Shown: piece after piece, positions 41,306 to 51,500 of the stretch
Position numbering within the stretch: the first letter of the stretch is position 1
How the letters are laid out: every line of letters starts with the position of its first letter
From: Cyanophora paradoxa
Lineage: Eukaryota; Glaucocystophyceae; Cyanophorales; Cyanophoraceae
Length of the DNA stretch: 64,000 nucleotides
Assembly: GCA_004431415.1 (NCBI GenBank)
Contig: QPMI01000695.1
Span: 7,501 to 71,500 of the forward strand
Direction of reading: 5' to 3'
Notes under the pieces: model-generated
What the model saw: the letters and a program-made list of their open reading frames with translations, nothing else
Told to the model about the DNA's origin: nothing
Database searches by the model: none
Program-made: the position numbers and the translations under genes

Positions 41306-43228
41306 TTAGGCGAGCAAGTAGCCGAGCGGGGGCGAGGGGAGGGGCGCACTTGGGGACCGAGGCGGATGCGGCGGGGGCAGGTAGGGCGGCAGCGGCCGGT
41401 GGGGCAGCAGCAGCAGGGGCCGACAGGGCGGCGACCGGCGGGGCGGGGCGGGCGGGCGGCGGCGGCGGGGGCCGGCGGGGCGGCGACGGCGGGGGCCGGC
41501 AGGGCGGCGGCAGCGGGGCCGGCAGGGCGGCGGCGGCGGGGCCGGCAGGGCGGCGGCGGCAGGTTCTGAAGGGGCTGCTTCGGGGACAGGCGGCGCCTTG
41601 GCGACGGTGTTGGCGCCGGCGCGGCACCGGCGCGGGCGCTTCACAGGGACAGCCGCGAGGGGCCCCGCGAGGCTGGCGATGCGCTCGCCGTCGGGCCGTA
41701 CTCGTAGCTCGGAAGCTCGAGCGTGACGTGCCCACCTTTCCTGCCGAGCGCTTCGTGGCCACGATCCGACCGGGACCTGCCGCGCCCAAGGAGCAGAGCT
41801 TCGTAAGCGAGCGGCGCGGCGAGGGCGGGCCGGGCGCACGCTCGTCGAACTGGACGACGTCATGGGAGCCCGTGTGGCGCGGCACGATTAAGCCGCCGTA
41901 CGCCTTCTCGACGGTGACGGTCTTCATCTCGCTGTGCTTCCGGATCGCCTTCCCGTCCGCGTCCCGCTTGCAGACGCGCTTGGACGCTTGCGCCACGCCG
42001 GAGGGACCGAGAACAGCTGCAAAGAGGTCGGAAAAAGAACAGCGAGCGGGATAAAGGAAGCGGCTTCCACCAGTAGTGGTCTCGCGGTCCGGAAGCTCGA
42101 TAACGAAGCGATTCGCCGCCGGCAGCTTGTCAACCGGGATCGGCTGGCCCGTCTTCGGGTCGATGGGCGTGGCGACGTGCGCGACCTGCGCCATGATGTT
42201 CTCCTGCGATGCGCACCGTTAGAGGATAGGAAAATGAACTTCGAACGATTCATAAGAGCCGCAGACCAACATTGCCGGCCCGGCCACCGGGATCTTGACG
42301 TTGACAAGCTGCGTCCCGGTCTTCCGGCGCTTGAGGGCGTTCGCGGCGGCGTCCTGAAGGTAGCCAATCGCCTCCACGCGCTCCTCCGGCCTCGACAGCG
42401 GCCGGAGGAAGCACGCCATCTTCTTCTTCGCCACTCGCTTGAGCCTCGCGTTGAAGGCGAGGGCGACGTCGAACTGGAAGGAGCCGTCGCCCGGGAACGT
42501 CATGATTTGCTTACAGACGTAGATGTGGGGATCGGCGTGGTTGAGGGCTTTGTACTCGTCCGCGGCCACCACCTTCGCGAGTGCGTGAACCTGCGCGCAC
42601 GGGCATCGGACGCTGGAACGGGGCGCGGGCGCGGCGGGCGGACCGTCACGTTCGAGTAGTAGATGAGGTGGTTTGCGATGGCCACGGCTGCCTGCTCCCC
42701 GTCTGCCTTGATGATCACGCTGCCGAGCCCGCAGTCCTTCACATCGGAGTCCTCCGGGCGCACGAAGCGCCGAAGGATGACGCCGTTGACGAAGTAGTTG
42801 AAGTCGCCGCGCTTCGCCTTCGTCTGTGTTGGGAACTCGCCCTCGACTCGCGCCAAAATCGTTTCACCTGGGCGCGGGAAATGGAAGGGCTTCGGGCGAA
42901 CGACGCTGAGTTCTGGACACAGCTGGGTGTCTGAGCTAACTGAACAGATGATGAAGTCGCCAAGGCGAACGTGGTAGGCGCGGCCGCTGGTGTCCAGGCA
43001 GCGGACCGTTGCCGCGGGGTGCTCGCCCTTGAGGATGTCGAGGTCAGGGAGCTTGGGCTCCTTCGCCTTGCGCGCCTGCTGAGTGATCTTGTTGACACGC
43101 TTCATGTTGCCCTTGCCGGCCCACGAGCTGCTGCTGTCGGGTCGCTTGCCGTGCCAGCGGTGCCGACGTCGGGCCTCGTCGAAGCCGTCATCCCAGAGGC
43201 TGGGTTCCTTTCGCTTTGACTGCTTCAT
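41306..43228 (-). CDS. Second gene of the DNA transposon, function unknown
   Basis: The ATG at 43228 starts a basic, hydrophilic region (KRKEPSLWDDGFDEARRRH). Exon 1 runs to 42650 and contains YHVRLGDFIICSVSSD and GDFNYFVNGVILRRF, a beta-rich pattern. A 59-nt intron (42649-42591) joins in phase to VHALAKVVAADEYKAL and FQFDVALAFNARLKRV. A 36-nt intron (42239-42204), with CTAAC 12 nt before its AG-proximal end, joins to ENIMAQVAHVATP. Exon 3 includes RFVIELPDRETTTGGSRFLY. Downstream pieces (VTLELPSYEYGP, then GERIASLAGPLAAVPVKRP) lie in other frames and lead into a Pro/Ala-rich tail. It converges on the transposase-like gene, leaving ~110 bp between them. A DNA-binding accessory role is possible; nothing proves it. 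Confidence 0.6.
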
Positions 43229-43431
43229 GCACGGTGGCGTGCAGGAATGCTCGCGCTCGGGCGTGCGCGATGGCGGGAAGCTAGCTAGTCCGGCCTAGCC
43301 GAGGGAAGCTGACTAGCAAGCCGGCCTGCTGACCGTTACTGTGACCGTTGTGGCCGCGTGTGTACGCCACTGTGTACGAGGCCAAGTTCGAGCTCAAGTT
43401 TGCGCTGGGCTAATTTCATTGGCGGAAGAAG

Positions 43432-43441
43432 TTAACAATGG
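43432..43441 (+). repeat. Putative 10-bp target-site duplication, right
   Basis: TTAACAATGG, matching 29339-29348. It lies ~48 nt before the start codon of the retroelement pol region. Confidence 0.6.
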
Positions 43442-43488
43442 GCGGGGCGTGACGCAAACTCCGTTCAGTTTGAAACGAGGGCCGACGA

Positions 43489-44385
43489 ATGCAGCTGCTG
43501 CGGACGTACATGCAACAACGCATGCTTCGGGCTCGGCATCTCTCGACAGCGAAGGGCGTCGAGTGCCGTCAGCGTGCCATCGTTCATCTCCCCTACTCCA
43601 CGGCGTTGATTCGCTTGCGCTACGACAACATGATCCTGAGGGACACCGTCGCGACCATCGCGGTCGAGCTTCACGCCCAGTGCAACGTGAATTGGGCCTA
43701 CCCCAATGTCCTCTTCACGTGGTCGCCGCAACAGCCATCGGTCCGGATGACACTTCACTTCGAAGACACGAAGTATGCGGCCCCGTTCGAGTGCTCTACG
43801 ATTCAGATCGGGCCGCAAGGTGAACACCTGACACTCGACGCGGCTGCGGTGGCGGCAACACTTGACCAGGCGCTGTTCAAGCAAATCGTCTTCCGACGAC
43901 TCCGTCAGGAGCTCACGCGACCGATCGAGCAGGCAGCACTGTCTCTGGAGTGGTCGGCGGGGCAAACGATGTCGATCATCACTCGGTTGGCAGCGTGGAT
44001 TCTCAAACTCGCCAGCACGACGTTCTAGCGCTACACGCTGGCACGGATCATGGGCCACCCCACGCAGCTCTGGACACTGATCCGCACGCTCTACCGGGCT
44101 CAGCTCGCACCGGACAAGGGGCCGCGTTACGCGAGTCGCTTCCCAGTAGTCCCCAATCGGTGTCTCCCAGTGGTGATGTGGGAGGATCGGGATGTCTGGC
44201 ACAAGCAGAAGCCGGCGCCGCACGCGCATCTGCAGCGTCACGACCCGCAGCACCCGCCGGCGTCTTGGCGGTACTAGGCGGATCTCAACGACTTTGGTCT
44301 TCCGAAGCACTGGGAGGGCGCGTTTCCGGAGCGCGAACTTCACTCGGCCCTCGATTGGATCTGGCGCGTACAAGGCCACGACAAT
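43489..44385 (+). CDS. N-terminal part of the retroelement pol-side ORF with two in-frame TAG codons
   Basis: The ATG at 43489 opens a frame that continues, in the same phase, into the large ORF at 44386. Two TAG codons interrupt it, at 44026-44028 and 44275-44277. The sequence after each stop is still protein-like (RYTLARIMGHPTQLWTLI after the first, ADLNDFGLPKHWEGAFPERE after the second). Both stops could be CAG to TAG transitions. The segment is helical, with HAQCNVNWAYPNVLFTW and PIEQAALSLEWSAGQTMS, and has no recognised domain. Either the copy is slightly decayed or UAG is read through, as at gag-pol junctions of some retroviruses. Confidence 0.65.
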
Positions 44386-47300
44386 ATGCTGACGGAGCGT
44401 CGGACGCCGCCGCCGGCAGACGACGGATCGACTTGCTCGTCCGAGAATCGGGTCACGGGCCACACGGGGGAGCCGCCGGAGGTACTACAGGGCGGCTCCG
44501 CTCGAGTACCTCCGGCCTGGCCGGGGGTGCGGCGCTTCGTGAACCGCCCGATCCTTGCGACGGACATGCTCACTCGCGGCGGACCGTTGGCACAAGTGGT
44601 GGGCAAGGCGGCGCTTCACGGCGAACTGGCCCTCACAAACGACGACATCGCGATCCGCAACGAGACGTACGTCCCGCGTCGTCCGCGAACCGAGGAGGTG
44701 GATATCGGCAATCTGTCTGACGCGCCGGAGCCGGTGCGGGGCTACTACGGCGTGGCGCTATACGTGGACCTGCGGGACCGCGCGGAGCCGACAACGGGGG
44801 TCGTGGAGGCTACGCAAGGACGCCGTCGGGTGGCACCAGCTTTCGGGGCAGTCAACATCTTCCGGGGCGCTCTGGCGGCAGCGACGCGCACGACAGCTCC
44901 GGAGGGCCCCGACACCACTCCAGCCTCGTCGACAACACCGTCGACGACACGGCAGACGTCCCCTGCGGCGCCCGCAGCGGGCCCGTCGGCAGACGACCCC
45001 TGGCAGCGCTACTCGGTCCAGATCCAGAGGGCGACAACGGCTCCGGCGCGGCTCCACGCGCTCGCGGACGAGAAGGCGGGCCTGGACGCGGCCAAGAGTC
45101 GACCTGAGTTTCGCGCCATCGTCCGGGCGACGGACGTATGGACGAAACCGAGTCACCCGCGCACAGGCGAGCTCCTCCCAACGACGTCGAGCAGTGTCAC
45201 CTACGAACGCGACGACGACGTCCACGCTGTCATGCTGATGGCTGCGGATCTTCCGGAAGACTTCGCTCGGAGCGCGCGGAGCCGAGATCCGAACTCCACG
45301 CGCATCGATCAGCATCTGGGCGTCAGCCACGTCCCTGACCCGCGAAGGGAACGGAGGGGACTGACAGTCCTCTCGACGGCGATCATGGCGACGGCCCTGC
45401 GGGGGCAAGCGCTGGTTCCCAACCTCACCGAGTTCCTCGTGGCGTTGTTCGGTATGCCGCAGGAGCAGGCGAGACCGGAGGAGCCGGAGACCGTGCCAGG
45501 CCTCAGCGTCGTCGACGCGCTCTTTCTCCGCGACCCGAAGCTCCGGCGCTTCTTCACGTCCGCTGATGCACTCCGCGCCGTCGTCATGCGCGAGGGCATG
45601 ATCCTCTTCAACCTGGGCACACTCTTGTGTCGGACGATCGACTTCCTCCAGGACTTCCGACGTCCAGAAATCATGTCGCGATACGACTGGCCAACCAGGC
45701 TCGCGTTCGACGAGCTCGGCCAGCCCCCAGCCCCGGATGCCGTGCACCAAGTCGCGCCGTTCCACTTCGGCAACATCACGGTGCACCGGATCCCGACGGA
45801 GCTCTGCGCGGAGTTCCCCGAGGAGGGCCCCCAGCTCCCGGCGACCGTACAGCCGTGGTCCCCGCCGCCCAGGGAGCAGTGGATCAGGACCCCGGAGGGG
45901 ACAGTCAAGCCGTTCGCCAAAGCCGTCATCTACCTGCGACGCGCGGACAACACGGAGGACCCTCGAGCGGTGGCGCTCCAACACCATGAGATCGTCCAGA
46001 ACCTCCTCGGCCTCCGCGGCGAACCGGGCACAGCACCCTTGTCCACGTACGGGCACTACATTGGGCCGCACGCGCTGGTGACGAAGCTCGGTCGCTCCCC
46101 TGACCTCGACGAGACTCGGAGATTCTACGCGGCCGCGGGGGTCGACTACGACTCCCTCAGCTCCTCTCGCCCGCTCCCGGCCCGCCCGGACGTCTACGGC
46201 ATCTTCCCGCTGACCGACGACGGAGTGAGCATGCAGTATGCAACGGCCTTCTTCGTGGCAATGGGGGCGAACTTGCACGCGAGCGACCCGACGTCGTTCG
46301 AGGCCCTTCATCCCACGATCTCTCGACTGGTGCAGGAGACCTGTTGTATGGGGCCGGGTGGCGGCCAACCAGCGTTCATGACGGCGTCCGAGGAGCCGAG
46401 GACGACGAGGATGAGTGACGGCGCATACTTCGTGTCGACCGAACTGCAGAGTCAGCTGGCGTCTCTCGACCTGCAGGCCCCGTCACCAGCGCAGCTCGCA
46501 GCGTGCATCCGGGCGGGAATCCTCCACGGCACGCAGTTCTGGCGTAGCATCCGCTTCCACCGCTGCCCGCGAGGAGAGGAGCCGTCGCTGGACAATCTCT
46601 GGGCGGTCCCAATCCCCAAGGCGTTCACCATTGGAGAAGCCGACGGGAGACCTCGACTCTACGTTGACGAGAGCACCCTCCGCGAGCACGTTGCAAGCTT
46701 CGGGCTGGACGTCGCCTACGTGTGGCTATCAGCACACCGGGCACTTACGCACAGCACGGACTCGAACAATCTGCGGGACCCGCTCCGTCGACGCTACGTG
46801 GAGGCACTGCTGCAGAGCAGGGCGTACTCGACGGCGTCGGGACACACGGCCTGGGAGACGCTGGAGGCGTGGCTCCGGACCGTCTTCGGCGACTACACGC
46901 TGCGCATCACGGTGGCGGGGCCGCTGGAATACGACGCGGTGACGAACTCGGTCTCTGAATCGGTTGACATCACGACAACATTCCAAACGGCGGACCCGCT
47001 GACGTACTGGCGCGACGAGTCGCCGAAGCGCAAAGGGGACGTGTTCCTCTGCTACGACGCCGGTCTACACTGGGATGAGAGAACCCGCTTTCATCACTGG
47101 AACAGCGTGAACAACAAGCGCGTGTGGGTGGCACTTCCCCCGCGCCCAGGCGGTGGCCCGTCGGGCGGACGGCCCCCGGGGCCGCCGGGAAGCGGTGGCG
47201 GTGGAGGTCGTGACGGCGCTGGCGGCAAGCGCAAGGGCGACGGTGGCAAGGGCAAGGGCCCCCCCGCAGCCTCAACGTCAACTAGCTCGTCGGCTAGCGT

Positions 47301-49749
47301 CTCTTTCCCGTCGGCGAACTCGTCGGCGACGACGTCGTCCAAGAAGCCGCGCACGTGCATGGGGCGCAAGAAGCTGCGACGGCTGGAGGCGGCCAGCGCC
47401 AGGGCCACGCGAGGCGATGCGTCCACGGTGGCGGTGACCACGGAGACTGTGACGCTGAGCACGGCTCCGGGGACCACGACGGCACCGTCAGAGTCGGCTG
47501 CAGCCGACGGTACGGCGTCAGCGTCGTCGGAGTACGAGACAGCAGCGTCGGACATCTCGGAAGGCGACAACGGGGAGCCGGTTCGGATCGCACGAGCAGC
47601 GCTCGCCCCAGGATTTGGACTCTCGGGCGCGATCAAGCGCTACCTGCACACGATGGTGTTCAACGAGTTCCGCTACGTCGTTTTCCTCAAGACGGCGTAC
47701 ACGTGGATGGATCACCACGCGGTACCACCGCTTCAGTTCCTGGCGGGCTGCGGCGAGCGGGAGGAGAGGGGCAGAACACGCGGCGCGTGGTACGACCGGG
47801 ACTTCGTCGCGGAAGTCGACAACACGGACTGGGGGCAGTTCAAGGCGTCGCATGAATTCGTCATCAATCGCATGACCTCGCTGGCCAGCTACATCATGCG
47901 AACGACGGCGCGCTGGGCGTGCGGCAACAAGTCCGACGAGGCGGCGGCGGCCATGGAGATTCACCGCCAAGCAACGTTCTACCTCACGGTAGTCAGCAAC
48001 GCGTGCGGACGGACGACGCGGGACACTCTCCGGGCGAATGCAGTCCCACCGCTCGATCCCCGAGCAATGCATCCTGACCTGCCGAAAGAGACGGCCCTCA
48101 CGGTTCCCGACACGGTCACGTGGTACACCCGCCTCACGGGGGTGAACCGCGATGTCTTCGACTCGACCGTCTCCGAACTGGCCAAGTTCGTCAACGACTT
48201 CAACAACACCTCCCAATCCTTCGAGCTGCCATGTGACAAGCGTCGCCCCCTCCACGTTCCCATCGAGGATCACGCTGCCGTTAACGTCATCTACGCAAAC
48301 CGCACGACGCTGGACGACGACCGTCGGTTCAACGACCTGCGTCACGACGCCAGGCGCAGCAAGCACATCAACTCCAACCTGAGGCAGCTGCGGGTGGAGG
48401 CGGCAACGCGGGTCGCGGAGGCCAAGGGCATCACGTTGGAGGCGGCGGACGCGTCGCTCGCGAGCATCGATGTCGACGGTATCCTTCGCATGCTGGTGAC
48501 CGTCGCGGCGTTCGAGAAGCCCTACCTTCACATGCGCTTCGGCGAAGGCCCACGGAAGCAGCGGACGGTGCTGCAGAAGTCGGGAGTCGGAGCTTTCGGG
48601 AAGCACCGCGACACCCCGCTCGTGATGTCGGCGTGGCAGCCGTCGCGGAGCCGCACGCTGGCGGAGGAGCGACGCGCACGGAAGCGCGACAGGCGGGGTC
48701 ACGACGGACCCGGACCGCCGACAGAGCAGGAGGCCGAGGTGAGATCCTCAGACGGTGACGACGGTGACGACGCGGCGGGGCAGTCGACGAGCACGGCAGT
48801 GCAACGGGCACTGAGGCGGAAGCTCCACGTCCTCCGTCTCTCACGTGGCACCGACGCCATCTCCAGGCAGATGCGGGTCGATCGCAACATGCTCACGTCC
48901 AGCACGGACCCTCACTTCGTCTTCCAGCCCGCGGGTCTCCCGCTGCTATCTCGGGTGTTGGCAACGCGCACCGACTCGACGGGCCGGCCGCTTACGGAGA
49001 TCCCGTCGACGTTCATGATCCTCGCGCAAGAACTGGCCAAGCAGGTGTTGGACGCTGTCGGAGGCGACGTCGGTGAGCAGCTCGCAGCACAGGTCCTCAA
49101 GACCGCAGCCGCGCGCCAGGAGCAGTCGTGGATGGACAGGCTGAGGGCGACTCGACTCGTCGTCGAGGGGAGAATCGCGGCGCTGGGCACGAACGGGTGG
49201 GCACAGGAGAGCAAGCCGGTGCAGATCTTGATCGACTCCGGGGCGGAGCTGGACGTGGCGAGCGCCGACGTCGTGGAGCACCTCCCGGGCTTCCGGTACC
49301 TCGACGAGCGCGTCCCGTTGGTCGGGTTCCAGACCAACATCACGACGTACGGACGGACCGCGCACGTGGTGCTGCAGATCGGGCCCGTACGCATCGCGCG
49401 TACGCTCGTCGTCACGACGGCGAACTCGATGGGGGACGTCAAGATGCTCCTGGGACTCTCGACGCTCATCGCGCTCCGGGCACAGATCAGCTGCGCCCCG
49501 GAGAAGTGGGGCATGCACGTCACATCGCCTGACGACCAAGAACTCCACTTCGTCCCTTTTCAGCCTCGGACCGAGAGGGAGGGACCCTTCCGGTCCGCTT
49601 ACTACGTCCCACCACCGTCCACCGCGGCGAAGCCATGGTACGCGGCTACGTGCCCGACATGCACGGCTTGCTCCCTGTGGACAAAGATGAAGTTCGCATC
49701 ACGGCGGCACCGGAGTACGATGGTGGCCCGCCGCCAGACTCGTCAGTGA
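44386..49749 (+). CDS. Retroelement ORF with C-terminal aspartic protease
   Basis: From the ATG at 44386 the frame is open for 1,787 codons. Most of it is unassigned. Around residues 870-1060 are a low-complexity Gly/Ser/Thr/Lys region and an acidic Ser-rich linker. A conserved-looking block follows (RYVVFLKTAYTWMDHHAVPP, FVNDFNNTSQSFELP). Near the C-terminus QILIDSGAELDVASADVV has the DSG of a retroviral-type aspartic protease (Asp at residue ~1617, bases 49234-49236), followed by VVLQIGPVRIARTLVV and VKMLLGLSTL, the second half of that fold. The protease matures Gag-Pol. The frame ends at 49749, overlapping the reverse transcriptase frame by ~115 nt in the -1 phase. Whether the earlier ATG at 43489 is the true start depends on the two TAG codons. 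Confidence 0.8.
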   Translation: MLTERRTPPPADDGSTCSSENRVTGHTGEPPEVLQGGSARVPPAWPGVRRFVNRPILATDMLTRGGPLAQVVGKAALHGELALTNDDIAIRNETYVPRRPRTEEVDIGNLSDAPEPVRGYYGVALYVDLRDRAEPTTGVVEATQGRRRVAPAFGAVNIFRGALAAATRTTAPEGPDTTPASSTTPSTTRQTSPAAPAAGPSADDPWQRYSVQIQRATTAPARLHALADEKAGLDAAKSRPEFRAIVRATDVWTKPSHPRTGELLPTTSSSVTYERDDDVHAVMLMAADLPEDFARSARSRDPNSTRIDQHLGVSHVPDPRRERRGLTVLSTAIMATALRGQALVPNLTEFLVALFGMPQEQARPEEPETVPGLSVVDALFLRDPKLRRFFTSADALRAVVMREGMILFNLGTLLCRTIDFLQDFRRPEIMSRYDWPTRLAFDELGQPPAPDAVHQVAPFHFGNITVHRIPTELCAEFPEEGPQLPATVQPWSPPPREQWIRTPEGTVKPFAKAVIYLRRADNTEDPRAVALQHHEIVQNLLGLRGEPGTAPLSTYGHYIGPHALVTKLGRSPDLDETRRFYAAAGVDYDSLSSSRPLPARPDVYGIFPLTDDGVSMQYATAFFVAMGANLHASDPTSFEALHPTISRLVQETCCMGPGGGQPAFMTASEEPRTTRMSDGAYFVSTELQSQLASLDLQAPSPAQLAACIRAGILHGTQFWRSIRFHRCPRGEEPSLDNLWAVPIPKAFTIGEADGRPRLYVDESTLREHVASFGLDVAYVWLSAHRALTHSTDSNNLRDPLRRRYVEALLQSRAYSTASGHTAWETLEAWLRTVFGDYTLRITVAGPLEYDAVTNSVSESVDITTTFQTADPLTYWRDESPKRKGDVFLCYDAGLHWDERTRFHHWNSVNNKRVWVALPPRPGGGPSGGRPPGPPGSGGGGGRDGAGGKRKGDGGKGKGPPAASTSTSSSASVSFPSANSSATTSSKKPRTCMGRKKLRRLEAASARATRGDASTVAVTTETVTLSTAPGTTTAPSESAAADGTASASSEYETAASDISEGDNGEPVRIARAALAPGFGLSGAIKRYLHTMVFNEFRYVVFLKTAYTWMDHHAVPPLQFLAGCGEREERGRTRGAWYDRDFVAEVDNTDWGQFKASHEFVINRMTSLASYIMRTTARWACGNKSDEAAAAMEIHRQATFYLTVVSNACGRTTRDTLRANAVPPLDPRAMHPDLPKETALTVPDTVTWYTRLTGVNRDVFDSTVSELAKFVNDFNNTSQSFELPCDKRRPLHVPIEDHAAVNVIYANRTTLDDDRRFNDLRHDARRSKHINSNLRQLRVEAATRVAEAKGITLEAADASLASIDVDGILRMLVTVAAFEKPYLHMRFGEGPRKQRTVLQKSGVGAFGKHRDTPLVMSAWQPSRSRTLAEERRARKRDRRGHDGPGPPTEQEAEVRSSDGDDGDDAAGQSTSTAVQRALRRKLHVLRLSRGTDAISRQMRVDRNMLTSSTDPHFVFQPAGLPLLSRVLATRTDSTGRPLTEIPSTFMILAQELAKQVLDAVGGDVGEQLAAQVLKTAAARQEQSWMDRLRATRLVVEGRIAALGTNGWAQESKPVQILIDSGAELDVASADVVEHLPGFRYLDERVPLVGFQTNITTYGRTAHVVLQIGPVRIARTLVVTTANSMGDVKMLLGLSTLIALRAQISCAPEKWGMHVTSPDDQELHFVPFQPRTEREGPFRSAYYVPPPSTAAKPWYAATCPTCTACSLWTKMKFASRRHRSTMVARRQTRQ

Positions 49750-51500
49750 TCTTGCAGGGCGACGAGACGCCCTTCCTCCCCCCCTCCTTCACCACCCCCG
49801 CTCAACTCTGGCGCCACGCCTCCCGCACAGTCCGCCACCTCACCGTCCACATCTGCAACCCCTCCCGCAAACCTCTCGAACTCGCCGAGGGCACCATCGT
49901 CGGCTACGCGGAGTTCGGCCGCTGGCCGGAGGGCGATTTCACTCCCGACGCGACCCCCTTCCCTGCAGGCCCGTCGTCAACATGGACCAACGACCAGCGC
50001 CGCGCGGCCGCCCGTCGAATCCTTCAGGCAGCCAAACCCGTCGTTGTCACGCGACGAGTCGGCCCCAAGCACTTCCGACGCGTCGCGCGCCAGACGTGGC
50101 CGTCGTGTTTCACGCGCACCAACCTCGACGACGTCGGGGAGGACCCCACTCCGCTGACAGCCGAGGAGGTCGTCGAGCTCGATAAGGCTCTCGACAAATG
50201 GTCCACGTTGATGGCCAACCGCACCGACACCGACGCCGAGGCGGCGCGCGTTCACATCGCCGACTTGCGACTGTTAGTCAAGCATTGGCGAGACAAACAC
50301 GCAACGGCTGCAGACGGCAACACGACCAGTGGAGCCGCCGTCGCGGTGCGTCAGACGGCGTTCAGCACAGGCGCGATGGACCCCCCGACGTCCGACAAGC
50401 CGCCCGACGAGAAGCCGCCGGAGCAAGTCTGGAAGGAGGCGTTGGCTTCGTTACTGGGCCAGCTGCCGGAGACGCAGAAGCTGCACCTGCAGCGACTCGC
50501 GACGCTCCTCAACAAGAACCAACGCTCGTTTACCAACAGGCTCGACCCGCGCGACCTCCTCAAGTTCGAACATTCGCTGACGCTGTTGCCGGATGTCAAC
50601 AAGACGCATCTCCCTCTCTACACGCATCCGCGTCGCATGTCGCCAACAGCGGAGGAGGCGACACGCAAGGAGATCGAGAAGCTGCTCCGGGACGACCTCA
50701 TCGAGCCGTCACAGGCGGGTTACGGCTCGCCCGTGGTGCTGGCGCCGAAGAAGGACGGCACGCTGCGGTTCTGCATCGATTACCGCAAGCTCAACTTGCT
50801 GACGGAGCGTGACGTCTTCCCCCTACCTCGCATCGACGATCAGCTGGAGCGTCTGCGCCACGCGCGCGTGTTCTCGACCTGCGACGCGACGTCGGGCTTC
50901 TGGCAGCTGCCGTTGTCGGAGGAGTCGCGCAAGTACACCACGTTCCTCGTTCCATGGGGATGCTACCAATGGAAAGTGACCCCGTTCGGTGTGATGAATG
51001 GACCGTCGGCGTTCTGTCGGGCGATCTCGTCCATCATGGGACCGCTCCTGTCGACTTGCGTTGTGGCGTACGTCGACGACCTCACCATCTTCTCCTCAAC
51101 GGTCGATCAGCACCTCCTCGACCTCGAGGCGTTCTTCGCAGCTGTGGAACGCGGCAACTTGAAGCTCAAGCCTAGCAAGTGCCGCTTCATGGTGCGCGAG
51201 ATCGAGCTCCTGGGGCACCGCGTCTCCGGCGACGGCGTGCGCAAGGACAAGAAGAAGATGGACATGATCGCCAAGTGGCCGGAGCCCAACAACGTCGACA
51301 ACCTCCACTCCTTCGTCGGCTTGACGGGCTACTACCGGCGCTTCGTCCGCAACTACGCGCGCATCGCCCAGCCGCTCTACGACATCTTGAAGCGACGGGG
51401 TTCGGCGCAGTCGTTCGCCGAGGCGTGGACCGACGCCTGCCGCGAGGCCTTCAAGGAGCTGCAACGGATCCTCATCGAAGACGTCGCCCTCCCTTCCCCA
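49635..51500 (+). CDS. Reverse transcriptase (Ty3/gypsy type)
   Basis: This frame is -1 relative to the protease ORF and overlaps its end, a layout often bridged by ribosomal frameshifting. It contains VVLAPKKDGTLRFCIDYRKL, LPRIDDQLERL, STCDATSGFWQLPL (catalytic Asp), TPFGVMNGPSAFCRAI, VAYVDDLTIFS (YVDD at 51069-51080) and LLGHRVSGDGVRKD, then the connection FVGLTGYYRRFVRNYARIAQ. These are textbook Ty3/gypsy reverse transcriptase blocks. Just upstream, residues ~40-200 carry a region without a known domain. Near 51490-51510 the coding sense shifts +1 into the RNase H frame; the old frame runs on to 51659 as nonsense. Confidence 0.92.

Larger units (their letters stand above)
29349..43431. mobile_element. 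14.1-kb DNA transposon between the Gag-like and pol ORFs
   Basis: It is bounded by the exact 10-bp repeat TTAACAATGG. Inside are an intron-bearing transposase-like gene on the plus strand (29536-41192) and a convergent intron-bearing gene on the minus strand (43228 to about 41306). Without the nested foldback element it is about 5.5 kb. Spliceosomal introns are not expected inside a retroelement genome copied from spliced RNA, which supports a separate DNA-based element. Clear terminal inverted repeats were not found, so the exact edges rest on the 10-bp repeat and the gene order. A target duplication of 9-10 bp is known for Mutator-like elements, but the transposase does not look like MULE. 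Confidence 0.65.
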
